The position numbers were made by a program, and so were the translations under genes. From Nocardia brevicatena NBRC 12119 (GTDB taxonomy: Bacteria; Actinomycetota; Actinomycetes; Mycobacteriales; Mycobacteriaceae), in the NCBI RefSeq assembly GCF_000308495.1, contig NZ_BAFU01000001.1, forward strand, positions 62,001 through 126,000: a stretch of DNA of 64,000 bases. Direction: 5' to 3'. The notes under the pieces are model-generated. The model saw only the letters and a program-made list of their open reading frames with translations, was not told the DNA's origin and searched no databases. Positions 36,766-48,271 of this stretch are shown here, piece after piece. The number at the start of each line of letters is the position of its first letter. Position 1 is the stretch's first letter.

Positions 36766-37536
36766 GTGGGAGCGCGGTCCCGGAACGAATGGTCCATCCA
36801 GGATCTGGCCAAGGCGGCCGGTACCACCAGCCGCACACTGCGCCACTACGGGCAGTTGGGGCTGTTGCCGCCCAGCCGGATCGGCGCCAACGGGTACCGC
36901 TACTACGACCAGGACTCGCTGGTGCGGCTGCAACGCATTCTGCTGTTGCGCGACCTCGGGCTCGGACTGTCGGTCATCGCCGAAGTCCTTGCCGGAGAGC
37001 AGGATACCGCCGCCGCGCTGCACACCCACCTGGGATTGCTACGGCAGGAGCAGGATCGGATCCGCCGCCGGATCGAGTCGGTGCACACCACGCTGAACAA
37101 GATGGAAAGAGGTGAACGACTCGTGGCTGCAGAGGTTTTCGACGGGTTCGACCACAGCCGATACAAGGACGAGGTCATCGAGCGCTGGGGAAAGGAGGCA
37201 TACGAGACCGGCGACCGCTGGTGGCGTTCGCTGAGCGCGGCGGACAAGCAGGCGTTCCAGCAGACCCATCTCGATATCGCGGCCGATTACGGCCGGGCCC
37301 ATACCGCCGGGCTGGCACCGGACAGCGCCGAGGTACAGGCCATCGCGGCTCGTCACTACGAGTGGGTCGGGAAGGGGTGGCACGGTAAGCGGCCCGACGC
37401 GCAGGCATTCGCCGGGCTGGGCGAAATGTATGTGGCCGATGAGCGTTTCGCGGCGAACTACGAGGTCCACGGCGCCGGGACCACGGAGTTCGTCCGTGAC
37501 GCCATGCGGGTCTACGCCGAGAGCAATCTCTCGTAG
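36766..37536 (+). CDS. MerR family regulator with TipAS ligand domain
   Basis: A 256-residue TipA-like activator. The N-terminal MerR winged helix ([26 protein letters not shown], then YRYYDQDSLVRLQRILLLRDLGLGL) is followed by a coiled-coil dimer helix and the all-helical TipAS domain (about 125-256: WGKEAYETGDRWW, HYEWVGKGWHG, MYVADERFAANYE). In TipA this domain binds thiopeptide-like drugs. Start GTG 36766 has AAAGGGGA upstream. The target other than itself is not evident. Confidence 0.92.
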   Translation: MGARSRNEWSIQDLAKAAGTTSRTLRHYGQLGLLPPSRIGANGYRYYDQDSLVRLQRILLLRDLGLGLSVIAEVLAGEQDTAAALHTHLGLLRQEQDRIRRRIESVHTTLNKMERGERLVAAEVFDGFDHSRYKDEVIERWGKEAYETGDRWWRSLSAADKQAFQQTHLDIAADYGRAHTAGLAPDSAEVQAIAARHYEWVGKGWHGKRPDAQAFAGLGEMYVADERFAANYEVHGAGTTEFVRDAMRVYAESNLS

Positions 37537-37587
37537 TCCCCGTGGAAGGCCGGTGGCACGTGATGATGCCGGTCACTCGCGATGAGC

Positions 37588-37629
37588 GCGAAGGCGCTCG
37601 CACTCCCGCCGGGGTGCGGGCGCCTTCGC
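37588..37629 (+). terminator. hairpin terminator after the MerR gene
   Basis: Arms 37588-37603 and 37614-37629 (GCGAAGGCGC...GCGCCTTCGC) form a 16-bp stem with one wobble pair, 51 bases after the stop of the MerR/TipAS gene. Confidence 0.65.
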
Positions 37630-37701
37630 CGTAGCGTGCTGTGTCCGCGCGTTCCCCTGTGGCAGAGTGTGGAGGTTGCATTCGCCGGGGGAGGAATTCC
37701 G

Positions 37702-38324
37702 ATGAGTCATCCATATGGCGGTCCCGGCCGTCCACATCACCCCGGATATCCCGCACCGCCGAGAAACCTCTCGCCGGGCTACCCGCCGGCGTCGGGATGG
37801 TACGGATATCCGTAGCGGTCGCCGTACGGCGGGACGGGGATCACGTCCGGGATCATGGCGATCCTCGGTGGGTTGGCAAGCGCACTGCTCGCCGTCGGCA
37901 CGGTCTTCTCCGCGTTCGATCGAACGGACAGCTCCCTGGCGACCGGCGCGCGCAGGCGCGGAAGCAGCGGTTCGAGCGGCAGCGATATCGATATCGACCT
38001 CACCGGGGTCGACGGCTCGGACCTCTTCGTGGCCGTCCTCTACGGCCTCGTGGCCCTGCTTTTGCTGCTCGGTGGGTTCATGCTCGTCCGCCGCAGCGGT
38101 ACCGGGCGAACTCTGGTCATCATGGGCAGCGCGGCGTATCTGCCCGTGGCGGTGCTCGGCGGCGTCCTGGCCGGGTGAACATCGGCCTGGTCACTTGGCT
38201 CTTCGCGGTGATCACTCTGATACTGGCCCTGGTCGGGCCCACCAAGCGGTGGATCGACGCGGGTCGGATGCCGGTTCCGGTCGGCGGTGGGTACGGTCAA
38301 CCGCCCTATCCGACCTACGGCTGA
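37702..38324 (+). pseudogene. small proline-rich membrane-protein gene broken by a stop and a frameshift
   Basis: Three pieces read as one protein. From ATG 37702 the Pro/Tyr/Gly-rich start (MSHPYGGPGRPHHPGYPAPP) meets an in-frame TAG at 37813. The same frame then continues through SPYGGTGITSGIMAILGG with two membrane segments until TGA 38176. One frame over, a third membrane segment and a YGQPPYPTYG tail run to 38324. Restoring one G near 38175 would join parts two and three as AGVNIGLV. ATG 37855 could restart translation of the membrane part. It is either a decaying gene or affected by sequencing errors. Confidence 0.6.
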
Positions 38325-38345
38325 CGGTACCGACCTGCCATTCGG

Positions 38346-38370
38346 TGCCCATCCCCGGGAACCGGGGGCA
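38346..38370 (+). terminator. hairpin terminator candidate before glf
   Basis: CCCCGG-GAA-CCGGGG (38353-38367) forms a 6-bp stem, with outer TGCC/GGCA pairing across a 3-base bulge. It lies 21 bases past the broken gene. Confidence 0.5.
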
Positions 38371-38455
38371 GGCATCGTCGTTCGACGGTCCGGTTCGTTC
38401 GGATGCCGCCTGCCTCACCCCTGCATCCCGTCTCCCCCGGCGGACCTGGGAATAG

Positions 38456-41681
<3,226 letters not shown>

Positions 41682-41685
<4 letters not shown>

Positions 41686-42254
41686 CCTCGGTGAACACGG
41701 CATTGAACGCCGGCAGCAGCGGCACCCCACCCGAGGTGGCGGTGATCGAGGCCGTGCAGGGCGCGATCGGCACCCCGGCGGTGATCTCCGCGGCCCGCGG
41801 TATGTCGCATTTCGGTGAACACGCGCTCGGCTGGGTCGGTATCGCCGCGGTCGGCGCGCTGCTCGACAGACCGCGCCGGCGGCGCTGGGCCGGGGTGGCG
41901 GTCGGCGCGGTCGGCGCCCACGCGGCCTCGATCGTGATCAAGAGGATTGTCCGCAGGCCCCGGCCACATGCGCCATCGGTGCAGGTCAACGTGTCGACGC
42001 CGAGTAAATTGAGCTTCCCTTCCTCGCATGCCACATCCACGACCGCGGCGGCGGTGTTGCTCGGAAAATTGACCGGGCTACCCTTGCCTGCGGTGCTCGT
42101 ACCACCGATGTTGCTCTCCAGGGTCGTGCTCGGGGTCCACTATCCCTCCGATGTACTCGCCGGTTCGGCGCTCGGTGCCGCGTCCGCCGCAGCCCTGCTC
42201 GTCGCCGAAAAGAGACTCGACAGTGACCGAACAAGAAGAAAAGGCGCTGACTGA
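41682..42254 (+). CDS. PAP2-family phosphatase (Rv3807c-like)
   Basis: A 190-residue membrane phosphatase with the three PAP2 signatures: KRIVRRPRP, PSSHATSTTAA and SRVVLGVHYPSDVLAG. By position between glfT2 and ubiA it is the proposed decaprenylphosphoryl-phosphoribose phosphatase of the arabinose donor pathway (DPPR to DPR). It starts with GTG in the GTGA overlap with the glfT2 stop. The assignment to that step rests on gene order. Confidence 0.9.
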
Positions 42255-42255
42255 T

Positions 42256-43182
42256 ATGAGCGAAGAACCCACCGGCGCCGACCTGGCCGAAGCCGTTGTC
42301 AAGGGACCGCCGAAGACACTGGTCGGCGGCCTGGTCAAGGCCGTCCGTCCGCGGCAGTGGGTGAAGAACGTCCTGGTGCTGGCGGCTCCGCTGGCGGCGG
42401 GCACGGTCACCGATATCGACGTGCTCGCCCATGTCGGTATCGCCTTCGTGGTCTTCTGTATGGCCGCCTCGGGTATCTACCTGGTCAACGACGCCATGGA
42501 CGTGGAGGCCGATCGGGCGCATCCGACCAAGCGGAACCGCCCGATTGCGGCCGGTGTGGTGCCGGTGAACCTGGCATATGCGCTGGCGGTGGTGCTGCTG
42601 GGCGGATCGCTGCTGGTCTCGTTCCTGGCCGCCTGGCAGCTGGCCGTGGTGATGGCCGTCTACATCGGTATCCAGCTGGGCTACTGCTTCGGGCTCAAGC
42701 ATCAGGCGGTGCTGGACATCTCCATCGTGTCCTCGGGCTTCCTGCTGCGCGCGGTGGCCGGCGGCGCCGCGGCGGGTATACCGCTGTCGCAGTGGTTCCT
42801 GCTGATCATGGCGTTCGGCTCGCTGTTCATGGCGGCCGGCAAACGCTACGCCGAACTGCAGATCGCCCTGGCGACCGGTGCCAAGATCCGCAAATCGCTG
42901 GAGTACTACACACCCACCTACCTGCGGTTCATCTGGACCCTGGCGGCGACCGCGGTGGTGGTGTTCTACGGTCTGTGGGCCTTCGAGCAGAACCAGATCA
43001 ACGACACGCAGTGGTTCGCGATCTCGATGATCCCCTTCACCATCGCGATTCTGCGGTATGCGGTCGATGTCGATGGCGGCGAGGCCGGTGAGCCCGAAGA
43101 GATCGCCTTCCAGGACCGTGTCCTGCAGTTCCTCGCCGTAGCCTGGATCGGAGCGGTAGGTGTCGCTGTCTACCTCACCTGA
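42256..43182 (+). CDS. ubiA: decaprenyl-phosphate phosphoribosyltransferase (DPPR synthase)
   Basis: A UbiA-family prenyl-acceptor transferase that joins PRPP to decaprenyl phosphate, the first committed step to the arabinose donor DPA. The 308-residue protein has about nine membrane segments, RPRQWVKNVLVLAAPLA near residue 30, the first Asp-rich motif NDAMDVEADRAHPTKRNRPIA and the second part KRYAELQIA. The start ATG 42256 aligns with the known length of Rv3806c (~302 aa); GTG 42223 would overlap the PAP2 gene and add 11 residues. Confidence 0.95.
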   Translation: MSEEPTGADLAEAVVKGPPKTLVGGLVKAVRPRQWVKNVLVLAAPLAAGTVTDIDVLAHVGIAFVVFCMAASGIYLVNDAMDVEADRAHPTKRNRPIAAGVVPVNLAYALAVVLLGGSLLVSFLAAWQLAVVMAVYIGIQLGYCFGLKHQAVLDISIVSSGFLLRAVAGGAAAGIPLSQWFLLIMAFGSLFMAAGKRYAELQIALATGAKIRKSLEYYTPTYLRFIWTLAATAVVVFYGLWAFEQNQINDTQWFAISMIPFTIAILRYAVDVDGGEAGEPEEIAFQDRVLQFLAVAWIGAVGVAVYLT

Positions 43183-45112
43183 CGAAAAGCTGGTAGCGGA
43201 ATCAGAGCGAATCGAACCCGCGCATGAGCGCTCCGCGGACGAACGGGAGCGTCCGTCGCGGTTCGCGCGACTATCCCGCACCACCTTCGTCGGTGGGATC
43301 GTGCTCGTCGCCGCCCTGTTCGCCCTCGGCGGTTGGCAGCGTCGGTGGATTGCCGACGACGGGCTCATCGTGCTGCGCACCGTCCGCAATCTGCTGGCGG
43401 GCAACGGTCCGGTGTTCAATGCCGGCGAGCGAGTGGAAACCAACACCAGCACCGCGTGGACCTATGTCGTCTGGTTCTTCAGCTGGGTGACCCAGGCGCG
43501 GCTGGAGTACGTGGTGCTCGGGATCGCGCTGGTGCTGTCGGTGCTGGCCGTGACGTTCGCCATGCTCGGTGCCGCTCGACTGTGGGGCGGTACGTCCTCG
43601 GCACTGCTGCTGCCCGCGGGCGCGCTGGTCTACATCGCGCTTCCGCCCGCCCGCGACTACGCCACCTCGGGCTTGGAGAACTGCCTGGTCATCTGTTGGA
43701 TCGGCCTGCTGTGGTGGCTGCTGATGCGCTGGAGCCGGGCCGCGCGGCCCCGGGTACCGGCCCTGCTCGGATTGGTCTTCCTCGCCGGACTGGCGCCGCT
43801 GGTCCGGCCGGAGATGACCGTGGTGGGCGGTCTGGCGCTGCTGCTGATCTGGGTGGCGCCGATGCCGGAGTCCCGGTTGCGGCCGGCGGTGCTGCGACTG
43901 GTGATCGTGGCCGTCGCCGGGCTGGTGCCGCTGGTGTATCAGGTCTGGCGGATGGGCTATTACGGTCTGCCCTATCCGAATACGGCGGTGGCCAAGGACG
44001 CGGGCGGCGCCAAATGGGGTCAGGGTTTCACCTATCTGTGGGACCTGGTCGGCCCGTACTTCCTGTGGGTGCCGCTGTTGGTATTGCTCGCCGCGGGTGT
44101 CGTCGCGGCGCGGGCCGACCGGTCGAGCGTGGTCACCGGCGCCGGCGACGGTCGTGGCCGGCTGCGCCGGGTTCGGGAGCGGCTGCGGTCACCGGGTGCG
44201 GTGGTCACGCTGGTGCTGTTCGCCGGTGCTCTGCTCACCGTCTACGCGCTGCGAGTGGGCGGCGATTTCATGCACGGCCGGATGCTGCTGCCGCAGTTGT
44301 TCCTGCTGCTGCTTCCGGTGATGGTGTTTCCGGTCCGTGTCTCCGCGCCGGCTCGGGGGCGCGGACTCGGGACAACGGTCGGGGTGCCCGCGCTCGCACT
44401 GACCGCGGTGGTCGTCTGGGCGCTGCTGGCGATGGGTACCACCGCCATCACGACCGGCACCAAGATCAGCAGGTCCGGGATTGTCGACGAGCGCGTCTAC
44501 TACGTGCTCAATACCGGCCACGACCACCCCATCCGTGCCGAGGATTATCTCGACTACGCCCGGATACGTCCCATGGTCGAGGCCATCGAGCAGAGCCCCA
44601 ACGGGGGCCTGCTGATGAACTCGCCGTCATTCATGTTCTGGTATCTGGCGCCGCCGCCGCTGCCGATCCCCGAAGGCGGCGCCGGTCATACGGTCTACTT
44701 CCTGAATCTGGGGATGACCAGTATGAATGTCCCCCTGGACGTTCGGGTCCTGGACCCGATGGGGTTGGCCTACCCGCTGGCCGCGCATACCGACCGGCTC
44801 ACCGACGGCCGAATCGGCCATGACAAGAGCCTGTACTCGGACTGGGTGATCGTGGACACCGGGATGGTGGACCGCAAACCGTGGATGCCCTGGTATCTGG
44901 ACGAGAAATGGGTCGACCAGGCCCGGGTCGCCATGTCCTGCCCGGACACCATCGCCTTGCAGCTGTCCTATCGGGATCCCCTCGACCGGGACCGTTTCGT
45001 GCACAATCTGCGCAATGCCCTGCGGTTTGCCGCCTATCGCATCGATCGCGTTCCCAAGTATGAGATCCAGCGTTGTGGCCTGATCGATCCGCACCCGGCG
45101 CCGATACGCTGA
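43160..45112 (+). CDS. aftB: terminal beta-1,2-arabinofuranosyltransferase
   Basis: AftB adds the last beta-1,2-linked arabinose residues of arabinan, to which mycolates are later attached. The 650-residue GT-C enzyme has about ten membrane segments, the loop motif WIADDGLIVLRTVRNLL near residue 66, GNGPVFNAGERVETNTS, and a large C-terminal outer domain from about residue 420. The GTG start at 43160 overlaps the ubiA end by 23 bases. A strong hairpin follows (45121-45157), closing the glf-aftB operon. Confidence 0.95.
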   Translation: MSLSTSPDEKLVAESERIEPAHERSADERERPSRFARLSRTTFVGGIVLVAALFALGGWQRRWIADDGLIVLRTVRNLLAGNGPVFNAGERVETNTSTAWTYVVWFFSWVTQARLEYVVLGIALVLSVLAVTFAMLGAARLWGGTSSALLLPAGALVYIALPPARDYATSGLENCLVICWIGLLWWLLMRWSRAARPRVPALLGLVFLAGLAPLVRPEMTVVGGLALLLIWVAPMPESRLRPAVLRLVIVAVAGLVPLVYQVWRMGYYGLPYPNTAVAKDAGGAKWGQGFTYLWDLVGPYFLWVPLLVLLAAGVVAARADRSSVVTGAGDGRGRLRRVRERLRSPGAVVTLVLFAGALLTVYALRVGGDFMHGRMLLPQLFLLLLPVMVFPVRVSAPARGRGLGTTVGVPALALTAVVVWALLAMGTTAITTGTKISRSGIVDERVYYVLNTGHDHPIRAEDYLDYARIRPMVEAIEQSPNGGLLMNSPSFMFWYLAPPPLPIPEGGAGHTVYFLNLGMTSMNVPLDVRVLDPMGLAYPLAAHTDRLTDGRIGHDKSLYSDWVIVDTGMVDRKPWMPWYLDEKWVDQARVAMSCPDTIALQLSYRDPLDRDRFVHNLRNALRFAAYRIDRVPKYEIQRCGLIDPHPAPIR

Positions 45113-45120
45113 CCTGCGGT

Positions 45121-45157
45121 TCCTCCGCCCCGGCATGGTAATCGCCGGGGTGGAGGA
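45121..45157 (+). terminator. terminator of the glf-aftB operon
   Basis: TCCTCCGCCCCGGC (45121-45134) pairs with GCCGGGGTGGAGGA (45144-45157) over 14 positions with one G-T pair, 8 bases after the aftB stop. Confidence 0.7.
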
Positions 45158-45285
45158 GGAATTCGGGGCGCGCGTGGGCACAGCGGCCGGGTTAGGCTGC
45201 CGTGGTGTCGGTGCCCCCGCTGTTCCGAGGGGGCGCCTCGTCATGCATCGCGGCCGCGGGCCGCATGAGGGAAGGCCGAGAACAG

Positions 45286-46446
45286 ATGTCCAGCATGAGC
45301 GGTCATCACCTGGAGGGGGTGGCGCACGCATCCACGGAAGGCGTCCGCGCATGCTCCGATGACCACAGTGAGAACGGACGCCGTGCGCGTCCGGGCCGAC
45401 GGGCGATGGGCGGTATCCGCGGCCGGCTGCGCCGCTCGGCGCTATTGGCGCTGACCGCTCTGCTACCGCTCGGGGTGTCGGTGGTAGGGCCGTCGGCGCC
45501 CGCGTCGGCGGCCTACGATCCGGGTGGTTTCGACTTCTGGGTCGATTCGGAGATGGGCCCGATCAAATCCCGGATCTTCCGTGCCGCCGACGGCAATACC
45601 CGCCGAGTGGTGTACGCGCTCGACGGTATGCGGGCCGGTAACGACCTCAGCGGGTGGGAAATCGACACGAATGTCGTCCGCGAGCTGACCAAATGGAATA
45701 TCAACGTGGTCATGCCGGTCGGTGGTATGTCCAGTTTCTACGCCGACTGGATCGCGCCGAGCAACTTCTTCGGGCTCAGCGGCACCGGAAGTGCCAAGGG
45801 CGCCACCGGATCGGCCTCGGGGTCCGGACTGGCCTCGGGTTCGGCCGGTGGAATGGGGAAGTCGAACACCTACAAGTGGGAAACATTCCTCACCAAGAAT
45901 CTGCGCTGGGCGCTGCGCGACCGGCTCGGTTTCGATCCGAATCGCAATGGCGTGTTCGGCCTGTCGATGGGCGGCAGTGCCGCCCTCGCCCTCGCGGCCT
46001 ATCACGCCGACCAGTTCGTTTATGCCGGTTCGTATTCGGGTTATCTGAATGTTTCCGCCCCCGGTATGCGGGAGGCGTTGCGGGTGGCCATGCTCGACGC
46101 GGGCGGTTTCAATATCGACGCCATGGCGCCGCCGTGGAGCCCGCAGTGGCTGCGAATGGACCCGTTCGTCTTCGCGCCGCAGTTGCGGCAGAACAACACT
46201 CGGCTGTGGATTTCGGCCGGTAGCGCCCTGCCCGGCCCGGCCGACGGATTCGACTTCACCACCGTCAACGCCATGGGGCTGGAAGCGCTGGCGCTGGCCA
46301 ATACCCGTGCGTTCCAGGTGCGGATGATGTCGCTCGGGGCCACGAATGTGACCTACGACTTCCCGGCCATCGGGGTGCACAACTGGCGGTATTGGGAAAC
46401 CGAGGTGTATCGGATGATCCCGGATCTGTCGGCCCATATCGGTTAG
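45286..46446 (+). CDS. mycolyltransferase (antigen 85-like), copy 1
   Basis: An exported esterase-fold enzyme that moves mycolic acids from trehalose monomycolate to trehalose or arabinogalactan. The 386-residue precursor has a long N-terminus before the signal (LLALTALLPLGVSVV, ASA cleavage). The catalytic triad is Ser in GLSMGGSA (near 227), Glu in MGLEALAL (near 331) and His in GVHNWRYW (near 365). An unusual Gly/Ser/Ala-rich insert (GSASGSGLASGSAGG) follows FYADWIAPS. The start is ATG 45286; ATG 45406 would give a more usual signal peptide. A hairpin follows the stop. Confidence 0.92.
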   Translation: MSSMSGHHLEGVAHASTEGVRACSDDHSENGRRARPGRRAMGGIRGRLRRSALLALTALLPLGVSVVGPSAPASAAYDPGGFDFWVDSEMGPIKSRIFRAADGNTRRVVYALDGMRAGNDLSGWEIDTNVVRELTKWNINVVMPVGGMSSFYADWIAPSNFFGLSGTGSAKGATGSASGSGLASGSAGGMGKSNTYKWETFLTKNLRWALRDRLGFDPNRNGVFGLSMGGSAALALAAYHADQFVYAGSYSGYLNVSAPGMREALRVAMLDAGGFNIDAMAPPWSPQWLRMDPFVFAPQLRQNNTRLWISAGSALPGPADGFDFTTVNAMGLEALALANTRAFQVRMMSLGATNVTYDFPAIGVHNWRYWETEVYRMIPDLSAHIG

Positions 46447-46476
46447 CCGTATCGGGCGGGACCGCCGGAAGTCCGG

Positions 46477-46516
46477 GACGGCGCCGCAGGGGTGGCTCTA
46501 CCCCTGCGGCGCCGTC
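46477..46516 (+). terminator. terminator after mycolyltransferase copy 1
   Basis: Arms 46477-46493 and 46500-46516 (GACGGCGCCGCAGGGGT) are exact reverse complements with a 6-base loop, 30 bases after the stop. Confidence 0.8.
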
Positions 46517-46782
46517 GACGTTTCGCCGTGGCGGGTTCGCGACCGACCCGGTGCTCCTGGCCGATCCGGCAACGAATGGGCATAGGGAGAGAGGCAGTAG
46601 TTGTGGTCGAGATCACCATCCAGCAACATAGAGCTGTTCTCTGTCGATCGAAATACCAGGAAGGTGTATCCGGGCTCGGGTTTCCGTCACGGTGCGGTCT
46701 CGCCTACCCGGATGCCGAGCAACAGGCCGGTAACGTAGCTCGAGATTTGCTGTCCGGCTGTCCAGGCGAAAGGTCTAGTCGA
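46517..46782. other. gap between mycolyltransferase copies 1 and 2
   Basis: With the terminator before it, this is part of a 336-base gap. It must hold the promoter for copy 2, but I could not pick out a convincing -35/-10 pair. The open frame through it lacks protein-like sequence. Confidence 0.5.
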
Positions 46783-47844
46783 ATGCGAAGTGCGCGCAGG
46801 GCCGGTAGATCGAAGCGCTCCGGTTCATGGCTGAAGCGGTGGACGAGGGGAATCGGCTCGCTGGGGCTCGCTCTTGCCGTATTCCTGTCGCTCGGGATAT
46901 CGGTAACGGGTTCGGCCCCGGCCTCGGCGGCGCCGAACCCCGCGGGATTCGATTTCTGGGTCGACTCTCCGATGGGTCCGATCCGGTCGCGTGTCTTCCG
47001 CGCCAAGGACGGCAACACCAATCGGATCGTTTACGCCCTGGACGGTATGCGCGCTCCCGAGACGCACAACGGCTGGGAGATGGAAACCGATATCGCCCAG
47101 ATGCTGATGGACTGGAATATCAATGTCGTCATGCCGATCGGTGGTATGTCCAGCTTCTACGCCGACTGGGCCGCGCCGAGTTCGTTCTTCGGTGCTCCGC
47201 CGACCGGTTCGTCATCGGGCTCGGGGGCACTCAACGTCGTGTCCCGTGGCCCGGGCAAGAGCTATCGGTACCAGTGGGAAACGTTCCTCACCCAGAATCT
47301 GCGTTGGGCGCTGCGCGATCGACTCGGTTTCAATCCCTACCGCAATGGGGTGTTCGGGTTGTCGATGGGTGGTAGCGCCGCGCTGAAGTTGGCGGCCTAT
47401 TATCCGGACCAGTTCAGCTTCGCCGGTTCCTATTCCGGCTATCTGAACATCTCCGCTCCCGGTATGCGCGAGGCGATCCGGATGGCCATGATCGAGGCCG
47501 GTGGCTACAACGTCGACTCGATGGCCGCGCCGTGGAGCCCGCAATGGCTGAACATGGACCCGTTCGTATTCGCGCCGCGCCTGCGGGACAACAACACCCG
47601 GCTGTGGATTTCGGCCGGTAGCGGCCTGCCCGAGCTCGCCGACGGATTCGACTTCACCACCGTCAACGGTATGGGGCTGGAAGCACTGGCACTGGCCAAT
47701 ACCCGAGCCTTCCAAGTGCGCATGATGATGCTCGGGGCGAACAATGTCGTCTATTCGTTCCCGGGCCTGGGTATCCACGCCTGGACCTATTGGCAGGCCG
47801 AGGCCCACCGGATGGTTCCGGACATGTCCGCTCATATCGGTTAG
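46783..47844 (+). CDS. mycolyltransferase (antigen 85-like), copy 2
   Basis: A 353-residue exported mycolyltransferase closest to copy 1. Signal segment SLGLALAVFLSLGISV ends at ASA. Triad: Ser in GLSMGGSA (near 194), Glu in MGLEALAL, His in GIHAWTYW (near 332). It carries a shorter Gly/Ser-rich insert after FYADWAAPSSFFG (PPTGSSSGSGAL) at the same place as copy 1, and copies 1 and 2 share the FDFTTVN and RLWISAGS segments. They probably arose by local duplication. A hairpin follows the stop. Confidence 0.93.
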   Translation: MRSARRAGRSKRSGSWLKRWTRGIGSLGLALAVFLSLGISVTGSAPASAAPNPAGFDFWVDSPMGPIRSRVFRAKDGNTNRIVYALDGMRAPETHNGWEMETDIAQMLMDWNINVVMPIGGMSSFYADWAAPSSFFGAPPTGSSSGSGALNVVSRGPGKSYRYQWETFLTQNLRWALRDRLGFNPYRNGVFGLSMGGSAALKLAAYYPDQFSFAGSYSGYLNISAPGMREAIRMAMIEAGGYNVDSMAAPWSPQWLNMDPFVFAPRLRDNNTRLWISAGSGLPELADGFDFTTVNGMGLEALALANTRAFQVRMMMLGANNVVYSFPGLGIHAWTYWQAEAHRMVPDMSAHIG

Positions 47845-47855
47845 CGCCTCGCTCT

Positions 47856-47899
47856 CACCGCCCGCCGGATGCGTCCGCCAACGCATCCGGCGGGCGGTG
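47856..47899 (+). terminator. terminator after mycolyltransferase copy 2
   Basis: Arms 47856-47873 and 47882-47899 (CACCGCCCGCCGGATGCG) are exact reverse complements with an 8-base loop, 11 bases after the stop. Confidence 0.8.
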
Positions 47900-48271
47900 T
47901 CGTGTCCGAACGGGCCACGCCTATTTGCCGGCGGTTCGCACCCACGTCGCGGTTGTGCCGTCGGAAATTGAGATAACGGACAAATAATCCATCCCGCCGA
48001 GACATCAACGGGCGAAGGCGGTAGTGTCACGACACAATCACAGAGTGTCCATGGGCGCATTTCGGCCACCGGGCTGCCTCGGCCTTGCTAAGGCAGGCGT
48101 GGTCGAATATCGTCCAGCGAGCACATCTGTGACCAGATCGTTGTAGCGTCGGCGGTGATGTATCGGATAGGTCGAAAACCGGTAACGAACCGATGGCGCT
48201 CGCCGACAAAAGGGTGCTGTCCACGCGGTGTGGCGGATGGCATCACAGACAGCAGAAAGAGAGCGGAATTC
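47900..48271. other. gap between mycolyltransferase copies 2 and 3
   Basis: This stretch is less GC-rich than its flanks (around 47960-48000 and 48120-48180), as expected for a promoter region. Small inverted repeats GTGTC-AC-GACAC (48024-48035) and GCCTT-GCT-AAGGC (near 48083) are present. No gene was recognised. Confidence 0.45.

Noticed and set aside
46492-46782. A 97-residue upstream extension of mycolyltransferase copy 2
   Set aside because: The frame is open, but it begins in the right arm of the terminator hairpin and lacks protein-like sequence; ATG 46783 leads directly into a good signal peptide.
48026-48042. GTCACG and ATCACA as a second MtrA-like site before mycolyltransferase copy 3
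   Set aside because: The boxes are 11 bases apart rather than 9 and the cores differ, so the match is no better than chance.
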